Source: Pseudomonas putida
Lineage (GTDB): Bacteria > Pseudomonadota > Gammaproteobacteria > Pseudomonadales > Pseudomonadaceae
Length of the DNA stretch: 64,000 nucleotides
Reading direction: 5' to 3'
Assembly (NCBI RefSeq): GCF_028682175.1
Contig: NZ_JANHKS010000023.1
Coordinates: 1-64,000, forward strand
Part shown: positions 9,734 through 18,309 of the stretch, piece after piece
Numbering within the stretch: position 1 is the stretch's first letter
Layout: the number at the start of each line of letters is the position of its first letter
Made by a program: the position numbers and the translations under genes
Notes under the pieces: generated by a model
The model's input: the letters and a program-made list of their open reading frames with translations, nothing else
Databases searched by the model: none
What the model was told of the DNA's origin: nothing

Positions 9734-10401
9734 TCACCCCTTCACACGCTGCAGAAGCGCCAGCAGATCCTGCGGCGTTGCGGCTTTTGTCTCGGTCTTG
9801 AAACTGCGGTCAGGCAGAAAGTCGTCGAACGTCGCTTTTCCGCCGTGCACGTTGTTGAGCAGGGTCGCCAGCATCGCGAAGCCGTGTTCAAGGCGAAGGC
9901 CCATGTTCAGCGGCCCGGTCTGTCGCCGGTACCGCATCCACCCCATCGCCTCGACGTAGGTCAGCCTTCGCTTGGCTTCCGCGATCGTCCGCCCGCCGAT
10001 GCCCGCGAGGACGAGCTCGTGCCAGAACTCTTCCTCGGGGTCGATTTTTTTTCGAGAGCGCCCTCCGGGACCTTGTTGACCTCGCCGATGGCCGCGAGCA
10101 GGACGATGGCCAGCTCCGCGCACAGAGGCCCGTGGCCGGTTTCCGCACCGCCAACAACGTCAGCCTGCGAGAACACCGGCTTGCCGTCTTTGTCGACGAT
10201 GCAGGAGGCGATGCGCTGCGCGGTAATGTCCGCGCCCTGGTGCTGCGCATCCCAGCGTTGGGTGATCGAGATAAACGACTCATGGGCCACATAGACGGTG
10301 GCCGTCTGGGGCTTGCCGTCCGAGTGCCAGGTGATTTCCTTCTTCACCGGAGGCGCGGCAAATGCACCGGCGGCTGCCAGCGCTGCAATACTCAGTTCCA
10401 T
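9734..10401 (-). CDS. GT: tail assembly chaperone GT, -1 frameshift product
   Basis: Fusion made when ribosomes slip -1 within the G gene. G residues 1-119 are joined to 103 residues of the overlapping T frame (IDPEEEFWHELVLAGIGGRT..., ending LLALLQRVKG at 9734), giving about 222 aa. The slip site is A AAA AAA at 10051-10045 on the minus strand. In lambda and most siphophages the G:GT ratio is conserved and GT recruits tube protein onto the tape measure. Placement directly before the tape measure gene fits. The T frame has no start codon of its own at a sensible place, supporting frameshift expression. Confidence 0.9.
9961..10401 (-). CDS. G: tail assembly chaperone G
   Basis: 146-aa unshifted product (MELSIAALAAAGAFAAPPVK) with AAGGAA before the ATG. 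It keeps tape measure protein soluble before tube assembly. After the slip site the reading frame continues with a Ser/Arg-rich low-complexity tail (KSSGTSSSSRASAGGRSRK), as expected for an out-of-frame run-on over the T coding region. Confidence 0.88.
   Translation of the reverse strand: MELSIAALAAAGAFAAPPVKKEITWHSDGKPQTATVYVAHESFISITQRWDAQHQGADITAQRIASCIVDKDGKPVFSQADVVGGAETGHGPLCAELAIVLLAAIGEVNKVPEGALEKKSTPRKSSGTSSSSRASAGGRSRKPSEG
10045..10053 (-). promoter_or_regulatory. programmed -1 ribosomal frameshift site
   Basis: Minus-strand GAAAAAAAA (G codon 117 Glu, 118 Lys, 119 Lys). The heptamer A AAA AAA lets both tRNA-Lys re-pair one base back, moving into the T frame (next codon ATC, Ile). 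The position near the end of G and the reading of the downstream frame fit the known G/GT mechanism. Confidence 0.88.
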
Positions 10402-10410
10402 GGGTTTTCC

Positions 10411-11139
10411 TTACGCGGCAGTTTTCGCGATCAGTTCGATTTCACCGGAGACCTGAATACCGACGCTCGATTTCACGACATCGCCCAGGCCAAAGGTGAA
10501 CGGGAATGCGTTCATGTAGCCCTCGAACGTGAGCCAGGTGCGAGTGTTTGGCAGGTCAAAGTCGACGCTGTCATTGACGATGGCCCGAGCAGAGGCGCCC
10601 GTGCCCGAACCACCAGTAAGCGTGACCGTTGGCGTGCTGGTGTAACCGGCGCCTGCATTGGTAATGGTGAAGCCGGTTACCTTGCCATCAGCAATCTGCG
10701 CTGTTGCAGTCGCACCGCTGCCACCGCCACCGGCAATAGCGACGGTCGGAGCAGTGGTGTAGCCGGTACCAGCAGAATTGAGAACCACCGCAGCCAAGGC
10801 ACCGGCGGCACCCACCAGAGGAGGAATGCCCTTCTCTTCGTCGAAATCGAAGCCGTCAGACCAGCCCACGACCCATTTCAGGGTGAGACCCGCCTTTTTC
10901 AACTGATGCAATCGCAGGTGCGCCGGGTTGGCCGGGTCGATGTTCAGGCCGAAAGAGGCGGAGCCTGGCTCCGCCAACCCAGCCTTGTACTTGCGGGCCT
11001 TGGATTTGGTGCACGTCACGTCGACCTGGGCGATAGAGGTGTCGATGCCGTCCAGCGATGTGAAGCAGCCCACATCGATGACACTGTTGTCGGTTGGATC
11101 AAGCGCAAACAGCTCAGTGCCTTGAGTGTCGATAGTCAA
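10411..11139 (-). CDS. V: major tail tube protein
   Basis: 242-aa tail tube subunit. The N-terminal half ([20 protein letters not shown] to the [10 protein letters not shown] motif) and the C-terminal strand ([20 protein letters not shown]) form the tube fold. Between them is an insert of two tandem Gly-rich beta repeats with the pattern GxGYTxxPTVxxxGGxGxGA (about residues 122-187). Such inserts usually project from the tube surface. It is followed by the G chaperone and preceded by a terminator hairpin. Confidence 0.87.
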   Translation of the reverse strand: MTIDTQGTELFALDPTDNSVIDVGCFTSLDGIDTSIAQVDVTCTKSKARKYKAGLAEPGSASFGLNIDPANPAHLRLHQLKKAGLTLKWVVGWSDGFDFDEEKGIPPLVGAAGALAAVVLNSAGTGYTTAPTVAIAGGGGSGATATAQIADGKVTGFTITNAGAGYTSTPTVTLTGGSGTGASARAIVNDSVDFDLPNTRTWLTFEGYMNAFPFTFGLGDVVKSSVGIQVSGEIELIAKTAA

Positions 11140-11184
11140 TTTGGTACTCCCCGATTTCCTGCGAAATCACTTATGAGCGGGCAT

Positions 11185-11206
11185 AAAAAAACCCGCCGAA
11201 GCGGGT
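11185..11206 (-). terminator. intrinsic terminator-like hairpin before the tail tube gene
   Basis: Minus-strand ACCCGC-TTCG-GCGGGT stem followed by seven T, between the DUF3168 gene and the major tail gene. Confidence 0.75.
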
Positions 11207-11226
11207 CGTTCTTTCAGGTATTCCGG

Positions 11227-11592
11227 CTACGGACGCACCAGCCAGGCAACATCGAAACCTTTGCGATAATTCTTCGTGTCGTGATCGCGCGTATCGACGC
11301 CAAACCCGGTAACGTAGGCTTGTTTGCCGATGGCCTTGCGCATCGCCGTCACCACAGCGTCAGCAGACACGGCGGAGGCCGCGTAGACATCGATCTGCAA
11401 GCCGTATCGATCAGTGTCAGGCTGGCCGTTGATGTAGTTGATTGGCGACCCACTGACGACCTGCCAAACCGCGTACGGCAGGGCTACCCCTTGCTCTGCG
11501 TCACCATGGGGGTAAAGGCGCAGAGGGCTGTCACCGAGCAGCGCTGTGACGGCTGGGCTGGCTTTGCAGACGGCCACGATTGGAGCCAGCAT
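11227..11592 (-). CDS. DUF3168 tail completion protein
   Basis: 121-aa DUF3168-type tail terminator/completion protein (MLAPIVAVCKASPAVTALLG; conserved LPYAVWQVVSGSPINYINGQPDTDRYGLQIDVYA). The ATG shares a base with the stop of the upstream gene (TGATG), so I reject the longer upstream extension. The family caps the tail tube and contacts the connector. Confidence 0.83.
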   Translation of the reverse strand: MLAPIVAVCKASPAVTALLGDSPLRLYPHGDAEQGVALPYAVWQVVSGSPINYINGQPDTDRYGLQIDVYAASAVSADAVVTAMRKAIGKQAYVTGFGVDTRDHDTKNYRKGFDVAWLVRP

Positions 11593-12035
11593 CAGTTCAC
11601 CCCGAGCTTGATCAATTGGTACTTGGCCGAGCTCAAGAACTCCTTGAACACTGCCTCGCGGTTGTTTTGCAGCGCCGGCCGTAAGAATGGCTTGGCCCGG
11701 TTTTTCTCGGTGCCCAACTCTACCCACCACCAATAGAAGGTGTTACCGCCGCCCTGCCCCAGGCTGCGCTTGCGCACCCCGACAGACATCACCACCGCGC
11801 CCACTTCGACTCCGATGGCTTTGCGCTCAACGATCGCCAGGTTTTTGGGGATGAAGTTGGACGTTTCCGGGTCGTCGATGCGAGCCGCCCGGCTTTTCGC
11901 GTCATCCAAGACGATTTCCATCGCATCCTTCGCCGCCGGCGTCACAACCTTGCGGCGCATCTCCTCGCCCAGGCTGCGAAACTTGGCCGAGAGTGCATCA
12001 GCGCCGGTGAGCTTGTACTCAACCCAATCAGCCAT
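11592..12035 (-). CDS. HK97 gp10-like tail component
   Basis: 147-aa protein of the HK97 gp10 family (MADWVEYKLTGADALSAKFRSLGEEMRRKVVTPAAKDAMEIVLDDAK), with the typical NTFYWWWVELGTEKNRAKPFLRPAL ending (positions about 100-125). The family helps join heads and tails. It overlaps the upstream head-closure gene by 8 bases and the downstream gene by one. Confidence 0.85.
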   Translation of the reverse strand: MADWVEYKLTGADALSAKFRSLGEEMRRKVVTPAAKDAMEIVLDDAKSRAARIDDPETSNFIPKNLAIVERKAIGVEVGAVVMSVGVRKRSLGQGGGNTFYWWWVELGTEKNRAKPFLRPALQNNREAVFKEFLSSAKYQLIKLGVN

Positions 12036-12360
12036 CGTTCACACCCTCGCTGGCCGGAAAGGTCAGGTATTCCCTACCCGATACAGGGTCGCGCAGCACC
12101 CCGTGCAGGTTGTAGATCCTCCCGTCATGGCGAGCGCGCATCGAGGCGTCGAACCCGTCGCGGTAGCGCGTCACGATCCTGCAAGTGACTTCAGACTGTT
12201 CTGACTGCGCGGCGATGAACTCGCGAACGCTCAGGTCTTTGATTGCGGCCCAGACAGTGACGAATTCAACCCAGGCCACCAACGGCTCGTTGGAATCCGG
12301 ATCGTAGGTGGTGACCTTCTGCTCGAACGTCACTCGGTGCCGAAGATCGCCTGCTTTCAT
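12028..12360 (-). CDS. head-tail joining (head closure) protein
   Basis: 110-aa phage head-tail joining protein (MKAGDLRHRVTFEQKVTTYD; ends GVLRDPVSGREYLTFPAS), the SPP1 gp16/lambda FII-like head-closure family. It plugs the connector after packaging. Start and stop overlap the neighbours, so it is translated as part of the head-to-tail block. Confidence 0.85.
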   Translation of the reverse strand: MKAGDLRHRVTFEQKVTTYDPDSNEPLVAWVEFVTVWAAIKDLSVREFIAAQSEQSEVTCRIVTRYRDGFDASMRARHDGRIYNLHGVLRDPVSGREYLTFPASEGVNDG

Positions 12361-12650
12361 CAGAATCGCTTCCTGTACCAGAGCAGCCGACCGACCGCCA
12401 ACGGGACCTCAACGAGCCCGCTGGCGACCGCCTCACGGTTTGCGTACCAGTGCCCGACCAGCAGCAATACGGCCTGCTGCACGTCCTTGGTCAGGCCCAT
12501 TTCTTCCGGCAACACTGGCGTTTCCACCAATGTGCGGTCGCAGTGCTGCTCGACATGAGCCAGGGCGGCGTCGAGGTACCCCTGAATCAAGGCATCTTCG
12601 TCGCCGTGGTCGACGCGCAGGTGCGTTTTGACCAGAGATAGCTCGATCAT
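12360..12650 (-). CDS. head-tail connector protein (gp6-like)
   Basis: 96-aa HK97 gp6-like connector (adaptor) protein (MIELSLVKTHLRVDHGDEDALIQGYLDAALAHVEQHCDRTL). The sequence is mostly helical and ends in the GRLLWYRKRF tail found in this family. ATG 12650 overlaps the preceding stop (TGATG); a GTG one codon earlier is also possible. It forms a ring under the portal. Confidence 0.85.
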   Translation of the reverse strand: MIELSLVKTHLRVDHGDEDALIQGYLDAALAHVEQHCDRTLVETPVLPEEMGLTKDVQQAVLLLVGHWYANREAVASGLVEVPLAVGRLLWYRKRF

Positions 12651-12868
12651 CACTTGGTCTCTTTCGGCGCGGCAGGCTTCGACTCTTTCGGCTTGGTGAC
12701 CTTCGCCTTGCCGTCGGCGCCCAACTCCTCGACCAGCCCCTTGCCAACCAGGGTGTAGGCGTACTCATCGTCGGCCTCATCGAATACCTGGCCACGCTTC
12801 ACCTTGGGCGATTCGGCTTTCAGCAGGTCCGCGTTCCCCGTAAAGCCCCACAAAGCTCTGATTTTCAT
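12650..12868 (-). CDS. small hypothetical head-region protein
   Basis: 72-aa protein (MKIRALWGFTGNADLLKAESPK) with a Lys/Pro-rich C-terminal tail (KVTKPKESKPAAPKETK). Its start is preceded by GGAGG. It lies between the capsid gene and the connector gene, where many HK97-like phages have a short uncharacterised protein. No known catalytic motif. Confidence 0.7.
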   Translation of the reverse strand: MKIRALWGFTGNADLLKAESPKVKRGQVFDEADDEYAYTLVGKGLVEELGADGKAKVTKPKESKPAAPKETK

Positions 12869-12883
12869 GCTGCCTCCAAAAAC

Positions 12884-12909
12884 AAAAAAGCCGACGCTAT
12901 GCCGGCTTT
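12884..12909 (-). terminator. intrinsic terminator-like hairpin after the capsid gene
   Basis: Minus-strand stem AAAGCCG/CGGCTTT with a 9-base loop and a T-rich tail, between the capsid stop and the next start. It may raise capsid mRNA relative to downstream genes. Confidence 0.72.
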
Positions 12910-12931
12910 GTGATGGTTACGTGCGGTTGAC

Positions 12932-14128
12932 TTACTTGGCGAAGGTGCCTTTGACCAAAGCTTCCCGACGGCGCACGCCGAGGCCCAGACGCTCTTCAGC
13001 CAGCAGCGCGATCATGTTCTTGATGAACATGTCGTTGATCAGGCCCATCTTGAACAGGTAGGTCATGCGGTCGAAGAGGATTGCAGCACGGGCGAAGTTC
13101 GCGATGAGGAATTCGCCACCAGCGTCCGCATCACCCTCGTCCATGCTGTCCGAGGTGATAACCGGGCGACCCCAGAGGATTGGGGTAACCAGGCCTTGCA
13201 GGTTGGCGAACAGGTAGCGGTTTTCACCGTCCTTCTGCAGCTCAATGTTCATCCAGTCAAGTTCGCTCAGCACGATGCCGTCGGCAGACAGCTTCGACTG
13301 CTTGCGAACCTGGTAGATACCGCGGCGCACGATGTCGATCGAGGTATCGCCAGCCTTGGTCAGGTTGGCGTCGTAGACAGTGGCCTGGGTCATGAGGCCA
13401 TTCAGATTCTCACCAGTACCATCACCTTTGAGGATCTGGTTTTCTTCTTCGAGCTTCAGGTCGTAGCGCAGCAGCTCCTGGATATACCCCTGCATCTGAG
13501 GCACGTCGGCCAGCGCCTCTTCGGTGACCGGCATCCACACCGCGATCTTTTTCACGCGATCGGTAGCAGGCTCGAACGTGACGTTGCTGGTCGGCTTGGT
13601 GCCGCCTTCTGCCACAGGCGCAGCGCCACGAGTGTGCAGGAGCTCACGGAAGTAGGTGTAGTTCTGGCCGGTTACCGGGATGGCGGTCAGCAGGTCACGG
13701 ATGCGCAGCTCTTGGCGGATGCCCGGCTGAATGACCGGGTCGTAGATCGGCGCCACGATGCCGGCACTGGTGACCTTCACTTCTTTCATGGCGGCCAGGT
13801 CGGACTTGGTGACCTCGATCTCGGCGGCCATGGACGACTTTTGGCTCAACGACTTGTAAGCATCGTCGTTCTTGATCATGTCAATGAAGGATTTGCCTTC
13901 GCCCGGCCCCCCGCGCAGCTTGACGCCCTTCTGCTCCAGATCCTGCACCTGATCGATGACTTTCTGCAGCTCGCCCTTCTGGTCTTCGATCTGCTTCTTG
14001 AGGTCGCCGGCAACTTTATTACCTTTCTGGACCTCATCCATGGCCGCATCGTATTTCTTTTGCAGCCCCTCGAAGCCGCTTTTCAGCTGCTGGTCCAGGG
14101 ATTCCTTCAGTTCTTTCACTTCGCTCAT
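12932..14128 (-). CDS. major capsid protein, HK97 fold
   Basis: 398-aa HK97-family major capsid protein. Residues 1-75 are a charged coiled coil (VKELKESLDQQLKSGFEGLQ...), equivalent to the scaffolding delta domain removed by the prohead protease. The mature shell domain follows with conserved segments such as GTGENLNGLM and GRPVITSDSM. It overlaps the protease gene by 4 bases (ATGA), and protease-then-capsid is the standard HK97 order. Confidence 0.94.
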   Translation of the reverse strand: MSEVKELKESLDQQLKSGFEGLQKKYDAAMDEVQKGNKVAGDLKKQIEDQKGELQKVIDQVQDLEQKGVKLRGGPGEGKSFIDMIKNDDAYKSLSQKSSMAAEIEVTKSDLAAMKEVKVTSAGIVAPIYDPVIQPGIRQELRIRDLLTAIPVTGQNYTYFRELLHTRGAAPVAEGGTKPTSNVTFEPATDRVKKIAVWMPVTEEALADVPQMQGYIQELLRYDLKLEEENQILKGDGTGENLNGLMTQATVYDANLTKAGDTSIDIVRRGIYQVRKQSKLSADGIVLSELDWMNIELQKDGENRYLFANLQGLVTPILWGRPVITSDSMDEGDADAGGEFLIANFARAAILFDRMTYLFKMGLINDMFIKNMIALLAEERLGLGVRRREALVKGTFAK

Positions 14129-14769
14129 GGCGATACTCCGAAATGGTTGGCAAACAGGGTGGAAATGTCTTTCAGCTCTTCCACGATCGCCGTGGCCTCA
14201 CTGCCGCCATCACGGCGTAGTGCGGGGTAGCCGAGCGAAGCGACTGCTGCCGCTTCCTTCTGAGACAGCCCCATGCGCTCACGCAGGGCGTTCTCGAAAA
14301 GCCTGATGTCCGACTTGACGCTGAGGACTTCGGCATCTGGATTCATGCCAAAGGGCACGAACGAGGCCTCCCACAGTTCGGCGGACTTGATGACGCGGAC
14401 CTGGCGGCCGGCGCGCTGCTGGAAATCAGCCTCCAGCGTGTTGAAGCCGATGGACATGCTGTCCAGAGAGCCGTCTTTCATCAGCTCATAGGCGTCACGG
14501 GCGTAACTGACCTTCAGGTTCACCTGACCTTTTACATACAGGCCGTGGTCGTCCTGATTGAAGTCAGCGGTACCGACCAATCGGGTGAGGTCGTGATAGA
14601 GCGCCAGCTTCAACTTGCCGTTGCGTGCCGTCTTCACGCTGGTAAACGCCCCTTTGACGATGACGTCATCGCCCAGGTCGACATTATCGAAAACGGCGGC
14701 ATAGCCTTCAAAGCTGCCGCTGTCGTCTGCGGCTTTCACCTCAAACGGGCAGTCAAGTTTTGTCAGCAT
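14125..14769 (-). CDS. HK97-family prohead protease
   Basis: 214-aa prohead maturation protease (MLTKLDCPFEVKAADDSGSF). The likely catalytic His is in LALYHDLTRLVGTA (about residue 60) and the catalytic Ser in DGSLDSMSIGFNT (about residue 101), as in the assemblin-like family. GGGAG precedes ATG 14769. The start lies inside the end of the portal gene (17-base overlap). It cleaves the capsid delta domain. Confidence 0.92.
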   Translation of the reverse strand: MLTKLDCPFEVKAADDSGSFEGYAAVFDNVDLGDDVIVKGAFTSVKTARNGKLKLALYHDLTRLVGTADFNQDDHGLYVKGQVNLKVSYARDAYELMKDGSLDSMSIGFNTLEADFQQRAGRQVRVIKSAELWEASFVPFGMNPDAEVLSVKSDIRLFENALRERMGLSQKEAAAVASLGYPALRRDGGSEATAIVEELKDISTLFANHFGVSP

Positions 14770-15970
14770 TGTTCTGTATCTCCCACCGGGTGACCCGGTC
14801 GTATTCAGGGCCATCAAGCGGTGGCAGGTTTTCTTTGCGACGGACCTCGTTTGTGGTCATCCAGCCTGAACCACCAGATCCGCCAAGGGCGGCGGCATAC
14901 AGCGTGGCGCGCCCGGCGCTGTCTGCGCGCTGCAATCCCTCGAGCACGAACTCCAGAAAGCGCTTCCTGTCCGTCAGCAACTTGCTGTTGAGCTCGTCCT
15001 CGACCGCGTCGGCATAGGGTTTCAGTCCGAACGTGACGTAACCGATGAGCTGCTGCTCAAGGTTCGAACCCATGATCGAGGTCTTGCCGGCGCGGTTAGC
15101 CAGCCATAGCGGCACGCCGTAGACGCCAGCCAGCGCTTCTTCCTGAAACTGCTGAGACTCGATGAACTGGGCGTCTTTCTGGCTCAGCCCGGCGGGCACG
15201 ATCTTCGGGTTGCCCTGCAATATCGCCATCTTGCCGATGTCGTCCACGTCGCCTTGGCGCACATCTGGGAATTTTTCCATCACCTGGGCCTGCTGGACCT
15301 TGGTCAGGAACTGCTCGTAGATGACGTATCCGCCAGTGAAACCGCCCTTTCGCATGAAGCGCGAAGACCACTGCTGACCTGCCTTGGCTAACCCCATTGT
15401 CTCGGCCTGATACTCAATCGGGGATAGGCCCGTGATGCCGTCGAGACTGAACAACTTGAAATGCAGCATGTTCTCTGGCGAAACCGGGAACCGCTCACCC
15501 TCCGGAGGATTTACCCAATAAATAAGGTCGTCTTCGGTATCGATCTCAACCCTGTCGCAGCCCAAAGGCACCAGGCCAATAGGATCACCGTTGCGGTTGC
15601 GCTCAATGAGCGCGAAAGCGTTCCCGCGAAGGGCCATATTCACGACCACGAACTTCAAGAAGTTCAGCAGCGTCATGTAGGGGTTAGGCTTTCTGAGCAG
15701 CCGTAGGAACCGGTCATTTCCAGTGACCAGCTTGCGACCAGTATCAGTGTCCTCGTACAGCTTCAGCGGGAGGCCGCTCAGCGATTCCGAGAGGATTTTC
15801 ACGCATGACCAGACCATGCTGATCGTGAGTGCGCTCTTGGTGGTGATCTTTACCCCGGATTTTGTGTTTTTTCCGCCGACCTCAAGGTCAACTTCGACGT
15901 AATCACCGGTCTTCGGATCGGTGTAGCCGAAGAATCGCCAGGTGCTGGGGTTGTACCAACGAAATGCCAT
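14753..15970 (-). CDS. portal protein
   Basis: 405-aa HK97-type portal (MAFRWYNPSTWRFFGYTDPKTGD). Conserved features include AVYGVPLWLANRAG-like text (AGVYGVPLWLANRAGKTS) and a C-terminal region EVRRKENLPPLDGPEYDRV typical of the family. It forms the dodecameric ring through which DNA enters. A 72-residue upstream extension lies within the terminase gene and is rejected. Confidence 0.93.
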   Translation of the reverse strand: MAFRWYNPSTWRFFGYTDPKTGDYVEVDLEVGGKNTKSGVKITTKSALTISMVWSCVKILSESLSGLPLKLYEDTDTGRKLVTGNDRFLRLLRKPNPYMTLLNFLKFVVVNMALRGNAFALIERNRNGDPIGLVPLGCDRVEIDTEDDLIYWVNPPEGERFPVSPENMLHFKLFSLDGITGLSPIEYQAETMGLAKAGQQWSSRFMRKGGFTGGYVIYEQFLTKVQQAQVMEKFPDVRQGDVDDIGKMAILQGNPKIVPAGLSQKDAQFIESQQFQEEALAGVYGVPLWLANRAGKTSIMGSNLEQQLIGYVTFGLKPYADAVEDELNSKLLTDRKRFLEFVLEGLQRADSAGRATLYAAALGGSGGSGWMTTNEVRRKENLPPLDGPEYDRVTRWEIQNNADKT

Positions 15971-15972
15971 GG

Positions 15973-17658
15973 TCAGCCTACTAGTCCGAAAAATCCGTTG
16001 TTGAGGTAGTCGTCCATGCCGCCCTTCGCCTCTGGGTTCAGAGAAAGCAGCGATACGGCGTTGAACGTGGCCATGAGTGGGTCGATTTTCGCGGTGCCCG
16101 AAGCCTGTTTCGTGATGAGAAATGCGTTTGCGGACGGGACGCCCTTGGCGTTGCCGCAACTCCAGGCCATGAGGGGCTGGCCACAATGCTGAAGCGTCCC
16201 CTCGGCGAGCCTACGCTCAGTGGTCTTGATGGCTCCGGTGAGCTTCCAGCCCTGCGAAATACCGATGATCTGCTCCTCCTCGATGCCGACGTCGGCCAGT
16301 GCGTCGAGCAGCGCGCCGATACCTGCCGGGTCTAGCCCGACCTTGTCCAGCAAGCCCACACCATTGACCCGCGCAACGACCGCAGCCAACTGCTCAACGT
16401 CGTCACCGATTCTGTTCACAATGGTTAAATCGCCGGTTTTCTGCAGATCCAACAGCCGGGGCGCCTCTGACTTGCGCCGCTCCAGCACAGATGGATGCGC
16501 CCATGCATGTGCCCAGTGCAGCCAGGTGCGCGACTCGCGAACCCGGCCAATGACTGATAGCCCGAGCAGGTCATCAAGGCCGCCACCGTCAACGCCTGCC
16601 ACGACCACCTCACACTGGTCGAGTAGGCTGTCCAGCGTGAGGCCAGGCAGCGCCTGGGCTTCCCAGAACGACGCACCCACCCAGTGGTCAGACATGAGTG
16701 CAAGCCCAATCTCGACATTGAGGTGCTTCGCCAGGAATCCCCGGAATGATTCCTCACCGTCCAGTTGCGACTGGGCGTAGCCGCGCTCAATGAACGCCTC
16801 ATCAACAGAGAGGCCCAGATTCGGGTTGGTGATGTAAGCGTTCGAAGCCTCCCGATGCGCACCGGCGTCGAGCAGGTGTTTCGGGAATTCGTAGAGCACC
16901 GGCAGAAACGATTTGTCTTCGATCTTGCCGTCGCGCACCTGTCGGGCGTACAGCAGCTTTTGCCGAAATACGCCGGCAGGTGGTTCATCTGATTGGGTGG
17001 TAGCCCAGATGATGAAACCCTCCGGGCGAGATGCCAGGCCACCAGTAGCTTCGCGAAGCATGGCCTCAGCATTGGCGCGCTTGCCAAACACCCAGAGCTC
17101 GTCGACAAACACCCCGATGGCCTTCTTGCCGGACACCGTTTCGCTGTCGGCGGCAACAACTTTAAGCGTCGCGCTGGTTTCATGGTGCGTAACCAGTCGC
17201 AGGTGGTCCTGCACCTTGAACAGAGCGGACAGCTCATCGTCTGCCTTGATCATGTCCCGGATCGGGATATAGGAGTTGTCAGCGATCTCTTTGGTTGGGG
17301 CCAGGATGATGAACTCGCCTGACTGGCGCCAGTTGAGCACCATGGCCGTAAGCATGATCCCGGCAGCGATGGTGGACTTGCCGTTTTTCTTGCTGATCAG
17401 CAGCAGAAACTCGCTGATCATTCGCCGTCCGCTGTCCGGGTCGTAAGCGCCGAAGATCGCAGCAACGAACTGGTTGACCCAGTCGCGCACCGTCTCACAC
17501 ATCAATGGGCTGCCAGTGGCATCCACCATCCGCAGAGCGCCAAACACCTCCAGCGCCTCTTCCGCCTGGTCCGGAAAAAGTGGATCGAATGGGATCAGGG
17601 TCTGGCGGGCGACGATGCGCTTCTCCCAGTCGGGGCAGGCCGTTGTCCATTCCATCAT
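15973..17658 (-). CDS. terL: terminase large subunit
   Basis: 561-aa packaging motor and nuclease, HK97/Terminase_1 type. ATPase motifs are the Walker A-like SKKNGKST (about residues 88-95) and Walker B GVFVDELWVFG (about 181-191). The C-terminal nuclease has GVDGGGLDD and later acidic residues. The first ATG overlaps the small-subunit stop (ATGA). With the HNH gene and HK97 morphogenesis set this predicts a cos-type phage. Confidence 0.95.
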   Translation of the reverse strand: MMEWTTACPDWEKRIVARQTLIPFDPLFPDQAEEALEVFGALRMVDATGSPLMCETVRDWVNQFVAAIFGAYDPDSGRRMISEFLLLISKKNGKSTIAAGIMLTAMVLNWRQSGEFIILAPTKEIADNSYIPIRDMIKADDELSALFKVQDHLRLVTHHETSATLKVVAADSETVSGKKAIGVFVDELWVFGKRANAEAMLREATGGLASRPEGFIIWATTQSDEPPAGVFRQKLLYARQVRDGKIEDKSFLPVLYEFPKHLLDAGAHREASNAYITNPNLGLSVDEAFIERGYAQSQLDGEESFRGFLAKHLNVEIGLALMSDHWVGASFWEAQALPGLTLDSLLDQCEVVVAGVDGGGLDDLLGLSVIGRVRESRTWLHWAHAWAHPSVLERRKSEAPRLLDLQKTGDLTIVNRIGDDVEQLAAVVARVNGVGLLDKVGLDPAGIGALLDALADVGIEEEQIIGISQGWKLTGAIKTTERRLAEGTLQHCGQPLMAWSCGNAKGVPSANAFLITKQASGTAKIDPLMATFNAVSLLSLNPEAKGGMDDYLNNGFFGLVG

Positions 17659-18149
17659 TTCACCGATCGCAGAGGGCCGCGGCGAGTACCGAACTTGCCG
17701 TTCGCCACCTCAGCGGCTTTTTGCTTCGCCTGCTCCTTCTTGCCGCCCTCGCCTTTGCGCTGGTGAACGAAGGGCATCAGCGCCTTGGCTGCATCAACAC
17801 GCAGCTTCGGCTCTGTAGTCAGGTCATTCATGACCGCAAGGAGAAAATCCTTCGGGTCACGATGAGAGAGCGCTGCCCCCAGATCGAACCCGGCAGGCTC
17901 GGCCTCGTCCGCATCAGGTTCAGCGGGTTCTTCCGAGCCCTGGGCGTTAACATCTTTAACAACCTTGTTAACGGGATGCAGGGCGTCCAGTTTGAACAGC
18001 TCAGCGACTACATCCGGGTCTTTCGCAAAACGCGAACCCGCCGCAGAGGCCGATTTCTCGGGGCATCCGGCGGCAATGGCTGCGTCTTTATTGGACGCAC
18101 CTCCCCTCACCGCGTCGATGAACGCGCGTTTCTTGGGTGTTAAAGCCAT
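17655..18149 (-). CDS. terS: terminase small subunit
   Basis: 164-aa DNA-recognition subunit (MALTPKKRAFIDAVRGGASNK). The N-terminus has the helix-turn-helix motif GGASNKDAAIAAGCPEKSASA used to bind the packaging site. An acidic linker (about residues 75-90) and a basic C-terminus (GTRRGPLRSVK) follow. ATG 18149 was preferred over an upstream TTG. Confidence 0.88.
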   Translation of the reverse strand: MALTPKKRAFIDAVRGGASNKDAAIAAGCPEKSASAAGSRFAKDPDVVAELFKLDALHPVNKVVKDVNAQGSEEPAEPDADEAEPAGFDLGAALSHRDPKDFLLAVMNDLTTEPKLRVDAAKALMPFVHQRKGEGGKKEQAKQKAAEVANGKFGTRRGPLRSVK

Positions 18150-18309
18150 TAACAAAAACCTGTGCGAGGAAAAAAATCTGCGAATGGGGTCGGGCGCGGT
18201 CTGGAGTGCATTGACCCCCTATATTTCGATGCCCCCCCTCATAGAGCCAGCCTAATGCACCATTTCGGTGCATTCATGAATGAGAATTCATATCATTCCC
18301 GACGAACGG
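18150..18309. other. gene-free spacer with hairpin; candidate cos region
   Basis: Between HNH and terS there is 160 bp without a gene. It contains unusual C runs (ACCCCC near 18215, GCCCCCCC near 18232) and an 8-bp hairpin AATGCACC/GGTGCATT at 18254-18274. In HK97-like phages with this gene order, cos lies here. No cos core can be proven from one sequence. Confidence 0.4.
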
